Assembly (NCBI RefSeq): GCF_011392075.1
Contig: NZ_JAAJBV010000001.1
Coordinates: forward strand, 62,001-126,000
Reading direction: 5' to 3'
Length of the DNA stretch: 64,000 nt
Source of the DNA: Flavobacterium celericrescens
Lineage (GTDB): Bacteria; Bacteroidota; Bacteroidia; Flavobacteriales; Flavobacteriaceae
Below, piece after piece: positions 1-8,660 of the stretch. Numbering within the stretch: position 1 is the first letter of the stretch; each line of letters opens with the position of its first letter. The notes beneath the pieces were generated by a model, which had not been told where the DNA came from, did no database searches, and worked only from the letters and a program-made list of their open reading frames with translations. The translations under genes were made by a program, and so were the position numbers.

Positions 1-533
1 ATGGCCCAATTCTTGAAGTAACCGAATGGGTTCTAGACCTTTTAAAATCCGAAGAAATTAAAGCCACATTCTTTTGTATTGGCGACAACATTCAAAAACA
101 TCCTGAAGTTTATAAAAGAATCCTCGTTGAAGGACACCAAACCGGAAATCACACTTTCAATCACTTAAACGGTTGGAAAACCAATACAAATTATTACATT
201 GATAATTTCAAGTTGTGCGAAACTGAACACTTAAAACTAAACACTGAAAACTCTTTTTTATTTCGTCCTCCTTACGGAAAAATCAAATCAAGTCAATCAA
301 AGATAATTAGACAATTAGGCTACAAAATAATTATGTGGGATGTATTGAGTTATGATTTCGACGCAACCATTTCTGTAGAAAAATGTTTAGAAAACGTAAT
401 TTCAAATACAGAACAAGGAAGCATTATCGTATTTCACGATAGCTTAAAAGCAGAAAAAAATCTGAAATATGCATTACCAAAAGCAATACAAATTTTAAAA
501 AATAAGGGGTTTGTTTTTGATGTAATTTCCTAG
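1..533 (+). CDS. Polysaccharide deacetylase (NodB family), 5' truncated by window edge
   Basis: C-terminal part of a NodB/CE4-type deacetylase, which removes acetyl groups from cell-wall or capsule N-acetyl sugars. The frame is open from base 3. Bases 1-5 fit the end of an Asp codon followed by Gly-Pro, so the window begins inside the first metal-binding motif (DDGP). Also visible are ATFFCIGDN, the metal-binding NHTFNH (H-T-x-x-H), RPPYGK (motif 3) and IVFHDS with the late His. An internal TTG at 213 is not the start. The stop shares the palindrome CTAG with the stop of the convergent next gene. Family assignment is secure; the substrate is not known. Confidence 0.9.
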   Translation, partial: GPILEVTEWVLDLLKSEEIKATFFCIGDNIQKHPEVYKRILVEGHQTGNHTFNHLNGWKTNTNYYIDNFKLCETEHLKLNTENSFLFRPPYGKIKSSQSKIIRQLGYKIIMWDVLSYDFDATISVEKCLENVISNTEQGSIIVFHDSLKAEKNLKYALPKAIQILKNKGFVFDVIS

Positions 534-826
534 GCTTGTTCTTGCACTAATGAAATCAAAGTGTTTGCATCAAGTTCACCACTTTGTCTCCATACCATTT
601 GACCTTCTTTGTAAATCATTAAAGTAGGCAAACCTTTAATACGAAGCGCCTCAGCTAATTCCTGATTTTTATCCACATCAATTTTAATTACACGCGCTTT
701 GTCTCCTAATGCAGCTGCTACATGACGAATTACTTCATTCATAGCTACTGAAGGTTCATTCCACTCTGTAAAAAAATCGATTAGTACAGGTACTTGAGCA
801 TCGATAAGTTCTCCAAATTTTGACAT
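530..826 (-). CDS. Thioredoxin-fold protein lacking both active-site cysteines
   Basis: 98-residue single-domain thioredoxin-like protein. It aligns along its whole length with thioredoxin: strand VPVLIDFFTEW, then the place of the WCGPC motif, then KIDVDKNQELAEALRIKGLPTLMIYKEGQ with the cis-proline (GLPT) kept. At the redox site residues 22-26 read WNEPS, so both cysteines are replaced (Asn23, Ser26) and no dithiol chemistry is possible. There is no signal peptide, so it is probably cytosolic. A true thioredoxin is encoded at 44157-44474. A role in binding or as a scaffold is inferred. A -7-like CAAATGTA lies at 879-886 on this strand. Confidence 0.8.
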   Translation of the reverse strand: MSKFGELIDAQVPVLIDFFTEWNEPSVAMNEVIRHVAAALGDKARVIKIDVDKNQELAEALRIKGLPTLMIYKEGQMVWRQSGELDANTLISLVQEQA

Positions 827-900
827 AAATTGAATTTATTAGTATCAAAAAAATTATTTTTCACACGAAAATAATATACAAATGTAGCATTTTTACTGAA

Positions 901-2127
901 TTACGCTACTTTTTCTCCTTTTTTTAGTTCAATTACTGTTATTTCGGGCATAATTCCTACTCTACCAGGGTAAGCATGAAAGCCAAAACCACGATTTACA
1001 TAAATATATCTCCCCGCATTTTCATACAATCCAGCCCATTGTTTGTACACATATTGCACAGGACTCCATTTTATCCATCCTGGAATTTCGATTCCAAATT
1101 GAAATCCGTGTGTATGACCCGAAAGCGTTAAATGATAATGATTGTCGTCGTGCTGAATTTTCTCATCCCAATGACTTGGATCGTGACTCATTACAATTTT
1201 GAAATCTTCTTTTGTTAAACCTTTTGAAGCCAAATTCAAATCGCCTCGTTCACCAAATTTTCTTCCCCAGTTTTCAACACCAACGATTGCCAATTCTTGA
1301 TTGTCTTTTTTAATTTTAACGTGTTCATTCAACAATAATTTGAAATCAATTTTATTATGAATCGCTTTTATTTCTTCAAAATTGGCTTGTTTTGCAGTTT
1401 GCGATTTCCAATCTACATATTCTCCATAATCATGATTTCCTAAGATGGAAAATTTGCCAAATTTAGGGTTATGAATTCCTTTAAATGTATCAATCCAAGG
1501 ATCCATTTCAGTTGCATGCGTATTTACAATATCACCCGTAAACAAAACCATATCCGAATTTTGTTCATTAATCAAATCAATCGCATATTGAATTTTCTCC
1601 GCATCATCAAAACTTCCACTATGAACATCCGAAATATGCGTAATCGTTGTTCCGTCAAAAGCATCAGGTAAATCAGGAAAAAACAAAGTCTGTTTGATTA
1701 CTTTGTAATTGTATTTTCCAATGGTAATTCCGTATAAAAAAGAAGCAAACGGAATTGCAGCAACTCCCAATGCGACTTGACTCACAAATCGTCTTCGCTC
1801 TGGCAAAAAACCTTCTGAATCGCTGTTAACTAATGAAAATAATCCGTAAAAAAAACGAATAATATCCTCTCCAAATAATATTATGGCCAACAATAATTTT
1901 GGCACATAAAGCAACAACAATAGCCCCATCGTAATCATTGTTTTTGGAGTTTGCCCAACACTTCTATCAAAATGATATAATTGGTAAACAATATAGGCCA
2001 GTGCAATTGCTGATGTTATATAATAGAAAACAAAAAACCACTTCGATTTTATCAAAGTCTTAAACGCCTGAAAAGCATAGATTTCCAAAACAAGAACAAA
2101 TACTAAAAAAACAATCCAACGAATCAT
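901..2127 (-). CDS. Membrane-anchored calcineurin-like metallophosphoesterase
   Basis: 408 residues. The first ~135 hold about four hydrophobic segments (near 3-20, 31-52, 63-86 and 115-133), with an ERRRFV stretch before the last. The catalytic domain follows with all the dinuclear-metal motifs: HISDVHSG (164-171), GDIVN, GNHDYG, SHDPSHW and LSGHTHGFQ. This is the YkuE/YaeI-like group of membrane phosphoesterases, some of which act on lipid-linked pyrophosphates; the substrate here cannot be told. Transcribed alone, divergently from polA. Confidence 0.88.
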   Translation of the reverse strand: MIRWIVFLVFVLVLEIYAFQAFKTLIKSKWFFVFYYITSAIALAYIVYQLYHFDRSVGQTPKTMITMGLLLLLYVPKLLLAIILFGEDIIRFFYGLFSLVNSDSEGFLPERRRFVSQVALGVAAIPFASFLYGITIGKYNYKVIKQTLFFPDLPDAFDGTTITHISDVHSGSFDDAEKIQYAIDLINEQNSDMVLFTGDIVNTHATEMDPWIDTFKGIHNPKFGKFSILGNHDYGEYVDWKSQTAKQANFEEIKAIHNKIDFKLLLNEHVKIKKDNQELAIVGVENWGRKFGERGDLNLASKGLTKEDFKIVMSHDPSHWDEKIQHDDNHYHLTLSGHTHGFQFGIEIPGWIKWSPVQYVYKQWAGLYENAGRYIYVNRGFGFHAYPGRVGIMPEITVIELKKGEKVA

Positions 2128-2251
2128 TAGCTCTTTTTTTTTGCAAAGTAAGTAACAAGTTGTACAAATTGATGCTGCATTAAATGAATTTTAACAAAGT
2201 TTTTTTAAGCAAAGAATTGTACTTTTACATTTTTAATGAAATTTCTGAACA

Positions 2252-5104
2252 ATGTCACAAAAACGTCTTTTCCTTCTTGATGCTTACGCGCTTATCTTTC
2301 GTGGGTATTATGCTTTTATAAAAAATCCTCGTATCAATTCTAAAGGAATGGATACATCTGCAATTATGGGATTCATGAATTCTTTGATGGATGTAATTAA
2401 GCGCGAAAAACCAGATCATTTAGCGGTAGCATTTGATAAAGGCGGAAGTGATTACCGTTTCGAAATGTATCAAGAATACAAAGCACACCGTGACGAAACT
2501 CCTGAAGCGATTAAAATTGCAGTTCCTTATATTCAAGAATTATTGCGCGCTATGCATATTCCAATTATCGAAAAAGCAGGTTTTGAAGCCGATGATTTAA
2601 TTGGAACTTTAGCTAAACAAGCCGAAAAAGAAGGTTTTCAAGTGTTCATGGTAACGCCAGATAAGGATTTTGCGCAATTGGTTTCGGAAAATATTTTCAT
2701 GTACAAACCTGCTCGAATGGGTAACGATATTGAGATTTGGGGAATTCCCGAAGTCTTAGAAAAATTTGAAATTGAACGTCCAGAACAAGTAATTGACTTC
2801 TTAGGAATGATGGGCGATTCTGCCGATAATATTCCAGGATTGCCTGGTGTGGGTGAAAAAACAGCTAAAAAATTCTTAGCGGAATATGGCACTTTAGAAA
2901 ACTTGTTAGCTAATACGCATCAATTGAAAGGTGCGATGAAAGATAAAATTGAAGCCAACAAAGAATTAGGGATTTTATCCAAAAAATTAGCCACTATCCT
3001 ACTCGATTGTCCAGTGACATTTGATGCTGACGATTACGAATTATCAAAACCTGATGTAGAAAAAACCGATGCTTTGTTTCAGGAATTAGAATTCCGCCAA
3101 ATGAAAGCGCAATTTGATAAATTATTTGGTTCTGGAAAAGAGTATGACGAAATTGACGGTAATGGAAATACTTCTGAAATTCCGCAACCAACAAAAAAAG
3201 CGCCAGCAAAAAAATCAAACGAAGACCAATTTGATTTGTTCGGATTTAGTGACGAATCGGATGAACCAACTGCGAATCATTCCTATTATGCGACTTTAGA
3301 AAACACGACTCATTTTTACCAAATAGTTCAAGGCGATTTACCAGTAAAATTGTTAATGCAGAATTTATTGAATCAAACCTCAGTTTGTTTTGATACGGAA
3401 ACTACTGGAATTGACGCTTTGAATGCCGAGTTAGTAGGAATGTCGTTCTCTTTCGAAAAAGGAAAAGGATTTTATGTTCCGTTTCCCGAAAATCAGGAAG
3501 AAGCCCAAACTTTAATTGAAAAATTCCGACCATTTTTCGAAAATGAAAGCATCGAAAAAATTGGTCAGAACATGAAATACGACTTGAAAATTCTTTCGAA
3601 TTACAACATACAAGTAAAAGGAAAATTATTCGACACCATGATTGCACATTATCTGATTAATCCAGATATGCGTCATAATATGGATGTGCTGTCGGAAACC
3701 TATTTGAAATATGCGCCAAAATCAATTGAAACATTAATTGGGAAAAAAGGGAAAAATCAATTGTCAATACGAGATGTTCCTTTGGAAGACATCAAAGAAT
3801 ATGCAACCGAAGATGCTGATATTACCTTCCAATTAAAAGAACATTTCCAACCGATTTTAGAAAAAGTAGGGACAAAAAAATTGTTTGACGAAATCGAAAT
3901 TCCGCTAGTTCCTGTTTTAGCAGATATGGAAAAAGAAGGCATTCGTTTGGATGTGGAATTTCTAAAAAGTATGTCGGTTGATATGCAAAAAGAAATCGAT
4001 GCGTTCGAACAACAAATCTATGAAACTGCTGGCGAGAAATTCAATTTGGCTTCTCCAAAACAATTGGGTGATATTCTATTCGACAAACTAAAAATTGGTG
4101 GTGACAAACAAAAGAAAACCAAAACCGGTCAATACGCTACAGGTGAAGAAGTGTTGAGTTATTTGGCAAACGAACATCAAATTGTACGCGATATTTTAGA
4201 ATGGCGTCAAATGGTGAAATTACAAAGCACGTATATTGATGCTTTACCAAATCAAGTCGATAAAAAAACGGGGAGAGTTCATACCGATTATATGCAAACG
4301 GTTGCTGCAACTGGTCGATTGAGTTCAAATAATCCAAATTTACAAAACATTCCTATTCGTACCGAAAGAGGAAGACAAATTAGAAAAGCCTTCATTGCAC
4401 GCGATGAAAATTACACCTTACTTTCTGCCGATTATTCTCAAATTGAATTGCGAATCATTGCTGCTTTATGTGGTGAAGAAAACATGATTAAAGCGTTTCA
4501 AAATCACGAAGACATTCACAAAAGTACAGCTGCAAAAGTGTTCAATGTGCCTTTAGAAGAAGTAACAAAAGAACAAAGAAGTCATGCAAAAACCGTAAAC
4601 TTCGGAATTATCTATGGCGTTTCGGCTTTTGGATTGAGCAACCAAACCAACTTATCAAGAAAAGAAAGTGCTGATTTAATTGAAGCATATTATCAAACGT
4701 ATCCGAAATTGAAATCGTTTATGACTTCTCAAGTGGATTTTGCAAGAGAAAACGGTTATGTAGAAACCATTTCAGGAAGAAGACGTTATTTAAAAGACAT
4801 CAACTCAGCCAACGCGATTGTTCGTGGCGGTGCGGAACGAAATGCGGTGAACGCTCCAATTCAAGGTTCAGCTGCTGATATCATTAAAATTGCTATGATT
4901 AACATTCATAAAAAACTGACGGCTGAAAATTGGAAATCAAAAATGCTATTGCAAGTACATGACGAATTAGTATTTGACGTGCACAACTCCGAATTAGAAA
5001 AAATACAACCGATGATTAAACACGAAATGGAAAACGCTTTCAAAATGGCAGTTCCGTTAGATGTGGAAATTGGATTGGGTAAAAATTGGTTAGAAGCGCA
5101 TTAG
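2252..5104 (+). CDS. polA: DNA polymerase I
   Basis: 950 residues, full length for the family, with three domains: 5'-3' exonuclease/FEN (about 1-300), 3'-5' proofreading exonuclease and family A polymerase. Proofreading appears active: DTETTG near 380, NMKYD and YATEDAD supply the DEDD carboxylates. Polymerase motif A is DYSQIELR near 726. Motif B is KTVNFGIIYG, with Phe at the position that discriminates against dideoxynucleotides. Motif C is QVHDEL near 902. A Lys/Ser/Asp-rich linker (about residues 300-345) joins the first two domains. Acts in Okazaki fragment maturation and repair. Confidence 0.97.
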   Translation: MSQKRLFLLDAYALIFRGYYAFIKNPRINSKGMDTSAIMGFMNSLMDVIKREKPDHLAVAFDKGGSDYRFEMYQEYKAHRDETPEAIKIAVPYIQELLRAMHIPIIEKAGFEADDLIGTLAKQAEKEGFQVFMVTPDKDFAQLVSENIFMYKPARMGNDIEIWGIPEVLEKFEIERPEQVIDFLGMMGDSADNIPGLPGVGEKTAKKFLAEYGTLENLLANTHQLKGAMKDKIEANKELGILSKKLATILLDCPVTFDADDYELSKPDVEKTDALFQELEFRQMKAQFDKLFGSGKEYDEIDGNGNTSEIPQPTKKAPAKKSNEDQFDLFGFSDESDEPTANHSYYATLENTTHFYQIVQGDLPVKLLMQNLLNQTSVCFDTETTGIDALNAELVGMSFSFEKGKGFYVPFPENQEEAQTLIEKFRPFFENESIEKIGQNMKYDLKILSNYNIQVKGKLFDTMIAHYLINPDMRHNMDVLSETYLKYAPKSIETLIGKKGKNQLSIRDVPLEDIKEYATEDADITFQLKEHFQPILEKVGTKKLFDEIEIPLVPVLADMEKEGIRLDVEFLKSMSVDMQKEIDAFEQQIYETAGEKFNLASPKQLGDILFDKLKIGGDKQKKTKTGQYATGEEVLSYLANEHQIVRDILEWRQMVKLQSTYIDALPNQVDKKTGRVHTDYMQTVAATGRLSSNNPNLQNIPIRTERGRQIRKAFIARDENYTLLSADYSQIELRIIAALCGEENMIKAFQNHEDIHKSTAAKVFNVPLEEVTKEQRSHAKTVNFGIIYGVSAFGLSNQTNLSRKESADLIEAYYQTYPKLKSFMTSQVDFARENGYVETISGRRRYLKDINSANAIVRGGAERNAVNAPIQGSAADIIKIAMINIHKKLTAENWKSKMLLQVHDELVFDVHNSELEKIQPMIKHEMENAFKMAVPLDVEIGLGKNWLEAH

Positions 5105-5113
5105 GAAAGTGGT

Positions 5114-5182
5114 CAGTGTTCAGTAGCAGTTGGCAGTTGGATTAGTTTTGTCATTTCGACGAAGGAGAAATCTCATAAGAGT
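5114..5182. repeat. Heptamer micro-array CAGTnnn plus a second intergenic repeat
   Basis: Between polA and the next gene. Bases 5114-5140 read as units CAGTGTT, CAGTAG, CAGTTGG and CAGTTGG. The 11-mer CAGTGTTCAGT also occurs twice inside the glycosyltransferase gene near 40081. Directly after it (about 5151-5177) is a motif of the form GTCATTTCGACGAAGGAGAA, which I recall as common between genes in Bacteroidota (memory, not checked). Confidence 0.7.
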
Positions 5183-5188
5183 TAAAAT

Positions 5189-5578
5189 ATGATGAATAAA
5201 ATAAAATTTCTTTTCGAAACTAAAATGTATTTGATTAGTATATTACCTTATGTTTTTACCTTTAGACCTTATGATGGAAGTGAAACATATGGAATTAATA
5301 AAACTGTTGGTTGGGCATTTGACATTACTGGAATTAGTTTTTATATTCTCTATTTTTTGCTAACTTTTTTCTTAGGATTTAGTCTCTTAGCAATCATTAA
5401 AACCAAAACAAACTTTATTTTATCAATTTTGTTCTTTTTAGGAATTTCATATTGTTGTTTATTTCAAAATAGTTATAAGAATATAGATTTGATTGATAAT
5501 CTTCTTTTAATTTCAACTTTTCTTTATATATTGATTTTTATTAACTCAATTTATTTAAAATTCAAATCTCCAAAATAA
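5189..5578 (+). CDS. Small membrane protein of unknown function
   Basis: 129 residues, not recognised. It has about four hydrophobic segments (near 10-26, 47-72, 80-96 and 104-122) and no catalytic motif I can name. Codons are very AT-rich compared with the neighbouring polA, which fits an accessory gene. Two ATGs in tandem open the frame. It lies between a repeat patch and a strong intrinsic terminator, so it is probably its own transcription unit or read through from polA. Confidence 0.6.
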   Translation: MMNKIKFLFETKMYLISILPYVFTFRPYDGSETYGINKTVGWAFDITGISFYILYFLLTFFLGFSLLAIIKTKTNFILSILFFLGISYCCLFQNSYKNIDLIDNLLLISTFLYILIFINSIYLKFKSPK

Positions 5579-5584
5579 AACCTC

Positions 5585-5625
5585 AAACCCGATACGTTTC
5601 AAAACCTATCGGGTTTATTTTTTTA
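5585..5625 (+). terminator. Intrinsic terminator after 5189-5578
   Basis: Perfect 10-bp stem AAACCCGATA / TATCGGGTTT (5585-5594 and 5607-5616) with a 12-base loop, followed by a T-rich run. It separates the small membrane gene from the sdpR-like promoter that begins at 5632. Confidence 0.85.
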
Positions 5626-5631
5626 AAACAT

Positions 5632-5671
5632 TTTGCCATTTCAAATAATATTTAGATATTTGTCTAAATAT
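5632..5671 (+). promoter_or_regulatory. Promoter with overlapping palindromic operator for the sdpR-sdpI-like pair
   Basis: A -33 element TTTG (5632-5635) lies exactly 19 bases before GATATTTG (5655-5662), one mismatch from the Bacteroidota -7 consensus TAnnTTTG. Overlapping the -7 is a perfect inverted repeat with 9-base arms, ATATTTAGA (5648-5656) and TCTAAATAT (5663-5671), spaced by 6. An ArsR-type dimer bound here would block RNA polymerase. The start codon follows at 5682. Confidence 0.75.
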
Positions 5672-5681
5672 ATAAATCAAT

Positions 5682-5936
5682 ATGAACGCAATTTTCAAAG
5701 CCTTAAACGACGAAACCAGAAGAGATATTCTGGAATTGCTGCGCAAACAGGAGATGACGGCTGGCGATATTGCGGACCAATTTCATATTTCAAAACCTAG
5801 TATTTCGCATCATTTGGATATTTTAAAACGTGCCGATTTAGTCACGAGCGAGAAAAAAGGGCAATTTGTAGTCTATTCTTTAAACACTACAATTGTTGAC
5901 GACATTTTAAAATGGATTATTACCCTAAAAAAATAA
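5682..5936 (+). CDS. ArsR-family repressor, SdpR-like
   Basis: 84-residue winged-helix protein with the ArsR/SdpR pattern: LNDETRRDILELLRK, then AGDIADQFHISKPSISHHL (recognition helix), then a wing around KKGQFVVYSL. No metal-binding cysteines, which fits the SdpR-type autorepressors rather than metal sensors. The gene for an SdpI-like membrane protein starts 3 bases after its stop. In Bacillus subtilis SdpR represses its own operon and is held at the membrane by SdpI when the SdpC toxin is bound. The palindrome over the promoter at 5648-5671 is the probable operator. Confidence 0.85.
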   Translation: MNAIFKALNDETRRDILELLRKQEMTAGDIADQFHISKPSISHHLDILKRADLVTSEKKGQFVVYSLNTTIVDDILKWIITLKK

Positions 5937-5939
5937 AGT

Positions 5940-6581
5940 ATGGAGAAGTTTAAAAAAGAAATTTCGTTTTTAGCAATTGCTTTAATTCCTTTTGTTTATC
6001 TAATTTACATTTGGAATCGTTTACCAGAAAAAGTTCCAATGCACTGGAATGGTGCTGGAGAAATTGATCGTTATGGCGATAAAAAAGAACTTGTTGCAAT
6101 GTTATTTATGCTAGTTGGCATTACTTATCTTGTCTTTTTGGTAATTCCGTACATAGACCCAAAACAAAAACTACAAAGTATGGGCAACAAACTAAATAGT
6201 TTACGAATGATTCTTACTTTATTTATGTCAGGTTTAGCAGTTTTTATACTTTACAGCACACAACAAAAAAGTAGCAATCCAGGATTTGTGTTTGCAATCA
6301 TTGGATTATTATTCACTTTTTTAGGCAATTATTTCAAAACTATAAAGCCTAATTATTTCATTGGAATTAGAACACCTTGGACGTTAGAAAATGAAGAAGT
6401 TTGGAAAAAAACACATTTAATAGGTGGAAAATTATGGTTTGTTGGTGGATTATTAATGACATTGACTTTTTTGATGCCAAATGAAATGCAACTGTATACT
6501 TTTTTAGGAATTACGGCCGTTATTACCATTATTCCAATTGTATATTCTTATTTGGAATTTAAAAAAATCAAAAATCAGTAA
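5940..6581 (+). CDS. SdpI-family membrane protein (DUF1648 + SdpI)
   Basis: 213 residues with about six membrane segments. The N-terminal DUF1648 signature LPEKVPMHWNGAGEID follows the first segment. The C-terminal SdpI domain contains YFIGIRTPWTLENEEVWKKT. In the characterised B. subtilis system SdpI gives immunity to the SdpC cannibalism toxin and senses it. No toxin gene is adjacent here, so a role in sensing an external peptide or envelope state is inferred only. Co-transcribed with the ArsR gene (3-base gap). Confidence 0.88.
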   Translation: MEKFKKEISFLAIALIPFVYLIYIWNRLPEKVPMHWNGAGEIDRYGDKKELVAMLFMLVGITYLVFLVIPYIDPKQKLQSMGNKLNSLRMILTLFMSGLAVFILYSTQQKSSNPGFVFAIIGLLFTFLGNYFKTIKPNYFIGIRTPWTLENEEVWKKTHLIGGKLWFVGGLLMTLTFLMPNEMQLYTFLGITAVITIIPIVYSYLEFKKIKNQ

Positions 6582-6623
6582 CAATAAACTTTTTATTACC
6601 ACTAATAGGATAAATCGATAATC

Positions 6624-7931
6624 ATGAAAAAAATACTTTTCCTTTTTGTATTGACATTTTCGTTGGCTTCAATTGCTCAAGAGCGTTTTGAAAAAATTGA
6701 CAGCTTGTTGACTTATTTGAATCAAAACAACAAATTCATGGGTTCACTTTGTATTCGTGAAGGCGAAAATGTAGTATTTAACAAAGCATATGGTTATGCA
6801 GATGGCGAAAAAAACATTCTAGCCAATAGAGAAACCAAATATAAAATTGGATCGGTTACTAAAACCTTTACTGCAGTAATGATTATGCAATTGATTGAAG
6901 AGAAAAAATTGACTCTTCAAACCAAATTGAATCGTTTTTATCCAAAAATTCCAAATGCAGAAAAAATTTCGATTTATGATTTATTACATCACAGAACTGG
7001 AATTGTAGATTATATAAATGGCGACACCATTACTGCTAAAAATATTTATCGATTCCATTCAAAAGAAGAAATGATTCAAAAAATAACGGATTACAAACCA
7101 TTATTTGAACCTGGAACAAAACACCAATATAGCAATTCGAACTATAATTTATTAGGCTATATTATTGAAACACTTACTAAAAAATCTTACGCTGAAAATA
7201 TTCAAACAAGAATTGTTAAAAAGGCCAACCTAACAAATACTTATTTCCCACAAGGAAAAATCAATACTTCAGTTGGAGAAAGTTATTCTTATTCATTCAA
7301 TGGATCTGAATGGGAAAAAGTAGAAGAATGGGAAAACTCTATTGCTTATTCTGCTGGAGCCATGATTTCAACACCTGCCGATTTAACACGTTTTATGCAT
7401 GCGCTTTTTGAAGGAAAATTAGTTAAGCCAACTTCATTAGAACAAATGAAAGAAATTAAAGACGGCTATGGAAAAGCATTAGTACAATTCCCTTTTGGTG
7501 AGCGTCGTTTTTATGGTCATACTGGAGGAATTGAAAATTTTAGAGCAGTTGTAGGCTATTATCCTGCTGAAAAATTAGGTGTTTCATTAATTGTTAACGG
7601 CGATAACTTCAATAGAAATGATATTATGATAGGTGTATTGAGCATTTATTATAAAATGCCTTTCCCTTTTCCTGTATTTACTAAAATAGACGCCGCAGAA
7701 TTAGCAAAGTTTACAGGAACTTACACATCAAAAGAGTTGCCTTTAAAAATTACGATTTCTGAAAAAAATGGTGAATTATTTGCACAAGCAACAGGACAAA
7801 GTGCTTTCCCTTTAACTTTTAAAGCAGAAAAAACATTTATCTTTGCATCCGCTGGAATAGAAATGGTATTCGGCGAAAACACTTTTGTTTTAAAACAAAG
7901 TGGCATGAGTTTTAACTTCACCAAAGAATAA
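6624..7931 (+). CDS. Secreted serine hydrolase (class C beta-lactamase / PBP-like)
   Basis: 435 residues with a signal peptide (residues 1-19, cleavage after IAQ). The beta-lactamase/transpeptidase-like fold is marked by SVTK (nucleophile Ser77, Lys80), YSN near 169-171 and HTGG near 298 replacing the KTG box. A C-terminal beta-rich domain of about 80 residues follows, as in many Bacteroidota PBP4*-like hydrolases. Likely a periplasmic D-aminopeptidase or esterase; beta-lactam resistance should not be assumed. Starts 42 bases after sdpI and may belong to the same transcript. Confidence 0.85.
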   Translation: MKKILFLFVLTFSLASIAQERFEKIDSLLTYLNQNNKFMGSLCIREGENVVFNKAYGYADGEKNILANRETKYKIGSVTKTFTAVMIMQLIEEKKLTLQTKLNRFYPKIPNAEKISIYDLLHHRTGIVDYINGDTITAKNIYRFHSKEEMIQKITDYKPLFEPGTKHQYSNSNYNLLGYIIETLTKKSYAENIQTRIVKKANLTNTYFPQGKINTSVGESYSYSFNGSEWEKVEEWENSIAYSAGAMISTPADLTRFMHALFEGKLVKPTSLEQMKEIKDGYGKALVQFPFGERRFYGHTGGIENFRAVVGYYPAEKLGVSLIVNGDNFNRNDIMIGVLSIYYKMPFPFPVFTKIDAAELAKFTGTYTSKELPLKITISEKNGELFAQATGQSAFPLTFKAEKTFIFASAGIEMVFGENTFVLKQSGMSFNFTKE

Positions 7932-8660
7932 ATGACAATAAACATATTATCGGGAAATCAAATTGCTCTAATAAAGAAAATCACAAACGGAAGAAATCTT
8001 GATTTAATAGGATTATTGATTGTTATTTCTGGTTCTATTTTTTTAGATTATCACAAAACCAGATATTATTTTTCAATGGATAATATTTCCTATTATTTTC
8101 CACTGGGTTTCTTCTCTATAATAAATGTAGGATTTTCAATGATTGCGACTAGATTAGTCACAAAGAAAAACAATTTAGGCAATTTAATTCACACCTTTAA
8201 TACTACACTAAGTGGTACAATTGATTATCTATTAGGAAACATTGGCGCTATTTTAACCTATCCTATTTCAATCGTTGCCAATTACTTATCATACAATCAT
8301 TGGAAAAAAGACAATCGATTAAATGATATTGATTTTGCATTCTACCGCAATTTAGTTGTGGGAATGGTCACTTCTTTAACTTTGAATTTTATTGCTTTTT
8401 ACTATTTATCCCCTAAAAAAATAGATTGGCTACTTTTCATGTCAATTGCATTTCCAGCTGGATTAACCTTTGGCGGAACATTTAACAACATCAAGCGCTA
8501 TCCAGACAACTGGTTTCTTTGGCAAGTGTATAATTTATCTAAAATTATTCAAAGCATTTTTATTTTAAATATTGCAAATACTATTAAATATTCATTCTAT
8601 ATGATTAATGCAATTTTAGGCTATATTACTTGGAATGATGATAAGATCAAACAATTATAG
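7932..8660 (+). CDS. PnuC-like membrane transporter
   Basis: 242 residues, about seven hydrophobic segments. The pattern resembles the PnuC vitamin/nucleoside transporters: NIGAILTYPISIVANYLSY in the middle, NWFLWQVYNLSKIIQSIF, and the ending INAILGYITWND. It is more diverged than the copy at 28734-29354. The ATG follows the stop of the serine hydrolase with no gap, so translation is probably coupled. No riboswitch was found in front, so the substrate is unknown. It overlaps the convergent LacI gene by 6 bases. Confidence 0.6.
   Translation: MTINILSGNQIALIKKITNGRNLDLIGLLIVISGSIFLDYHKTRYYFSMDNISYYFPLGFFSIINVGFSMIATRLVTKKNNLGNLIHTFNTTLSGTIDYLLGNIGAILTYPISIVANYLSYNHWKKDNRLNDIDFAFYRNLVVGMVTSLTLNFIAFYYLSPKKIDWLLFMSIAFPAGLTFGGTFNNIKRYPDNWFLWQVYNLSKIIQSIFILNIANTIKYSFYMINAILGYITWNDDKIKQL

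Noticed and set aside
213-533. Separate 106-residue gene starting with TTG at 213
   Set aside because: The frame is open to base 3 and encodes earlier NodB motifs, so it is the tail of a longer gene.
6624-7931. Beta-lactam resistance gene
   Set aside because: The fold is shared with many PBP-like hydrolases, and HTGG with a long C-terminal domain fits a peptidase or esterase better.
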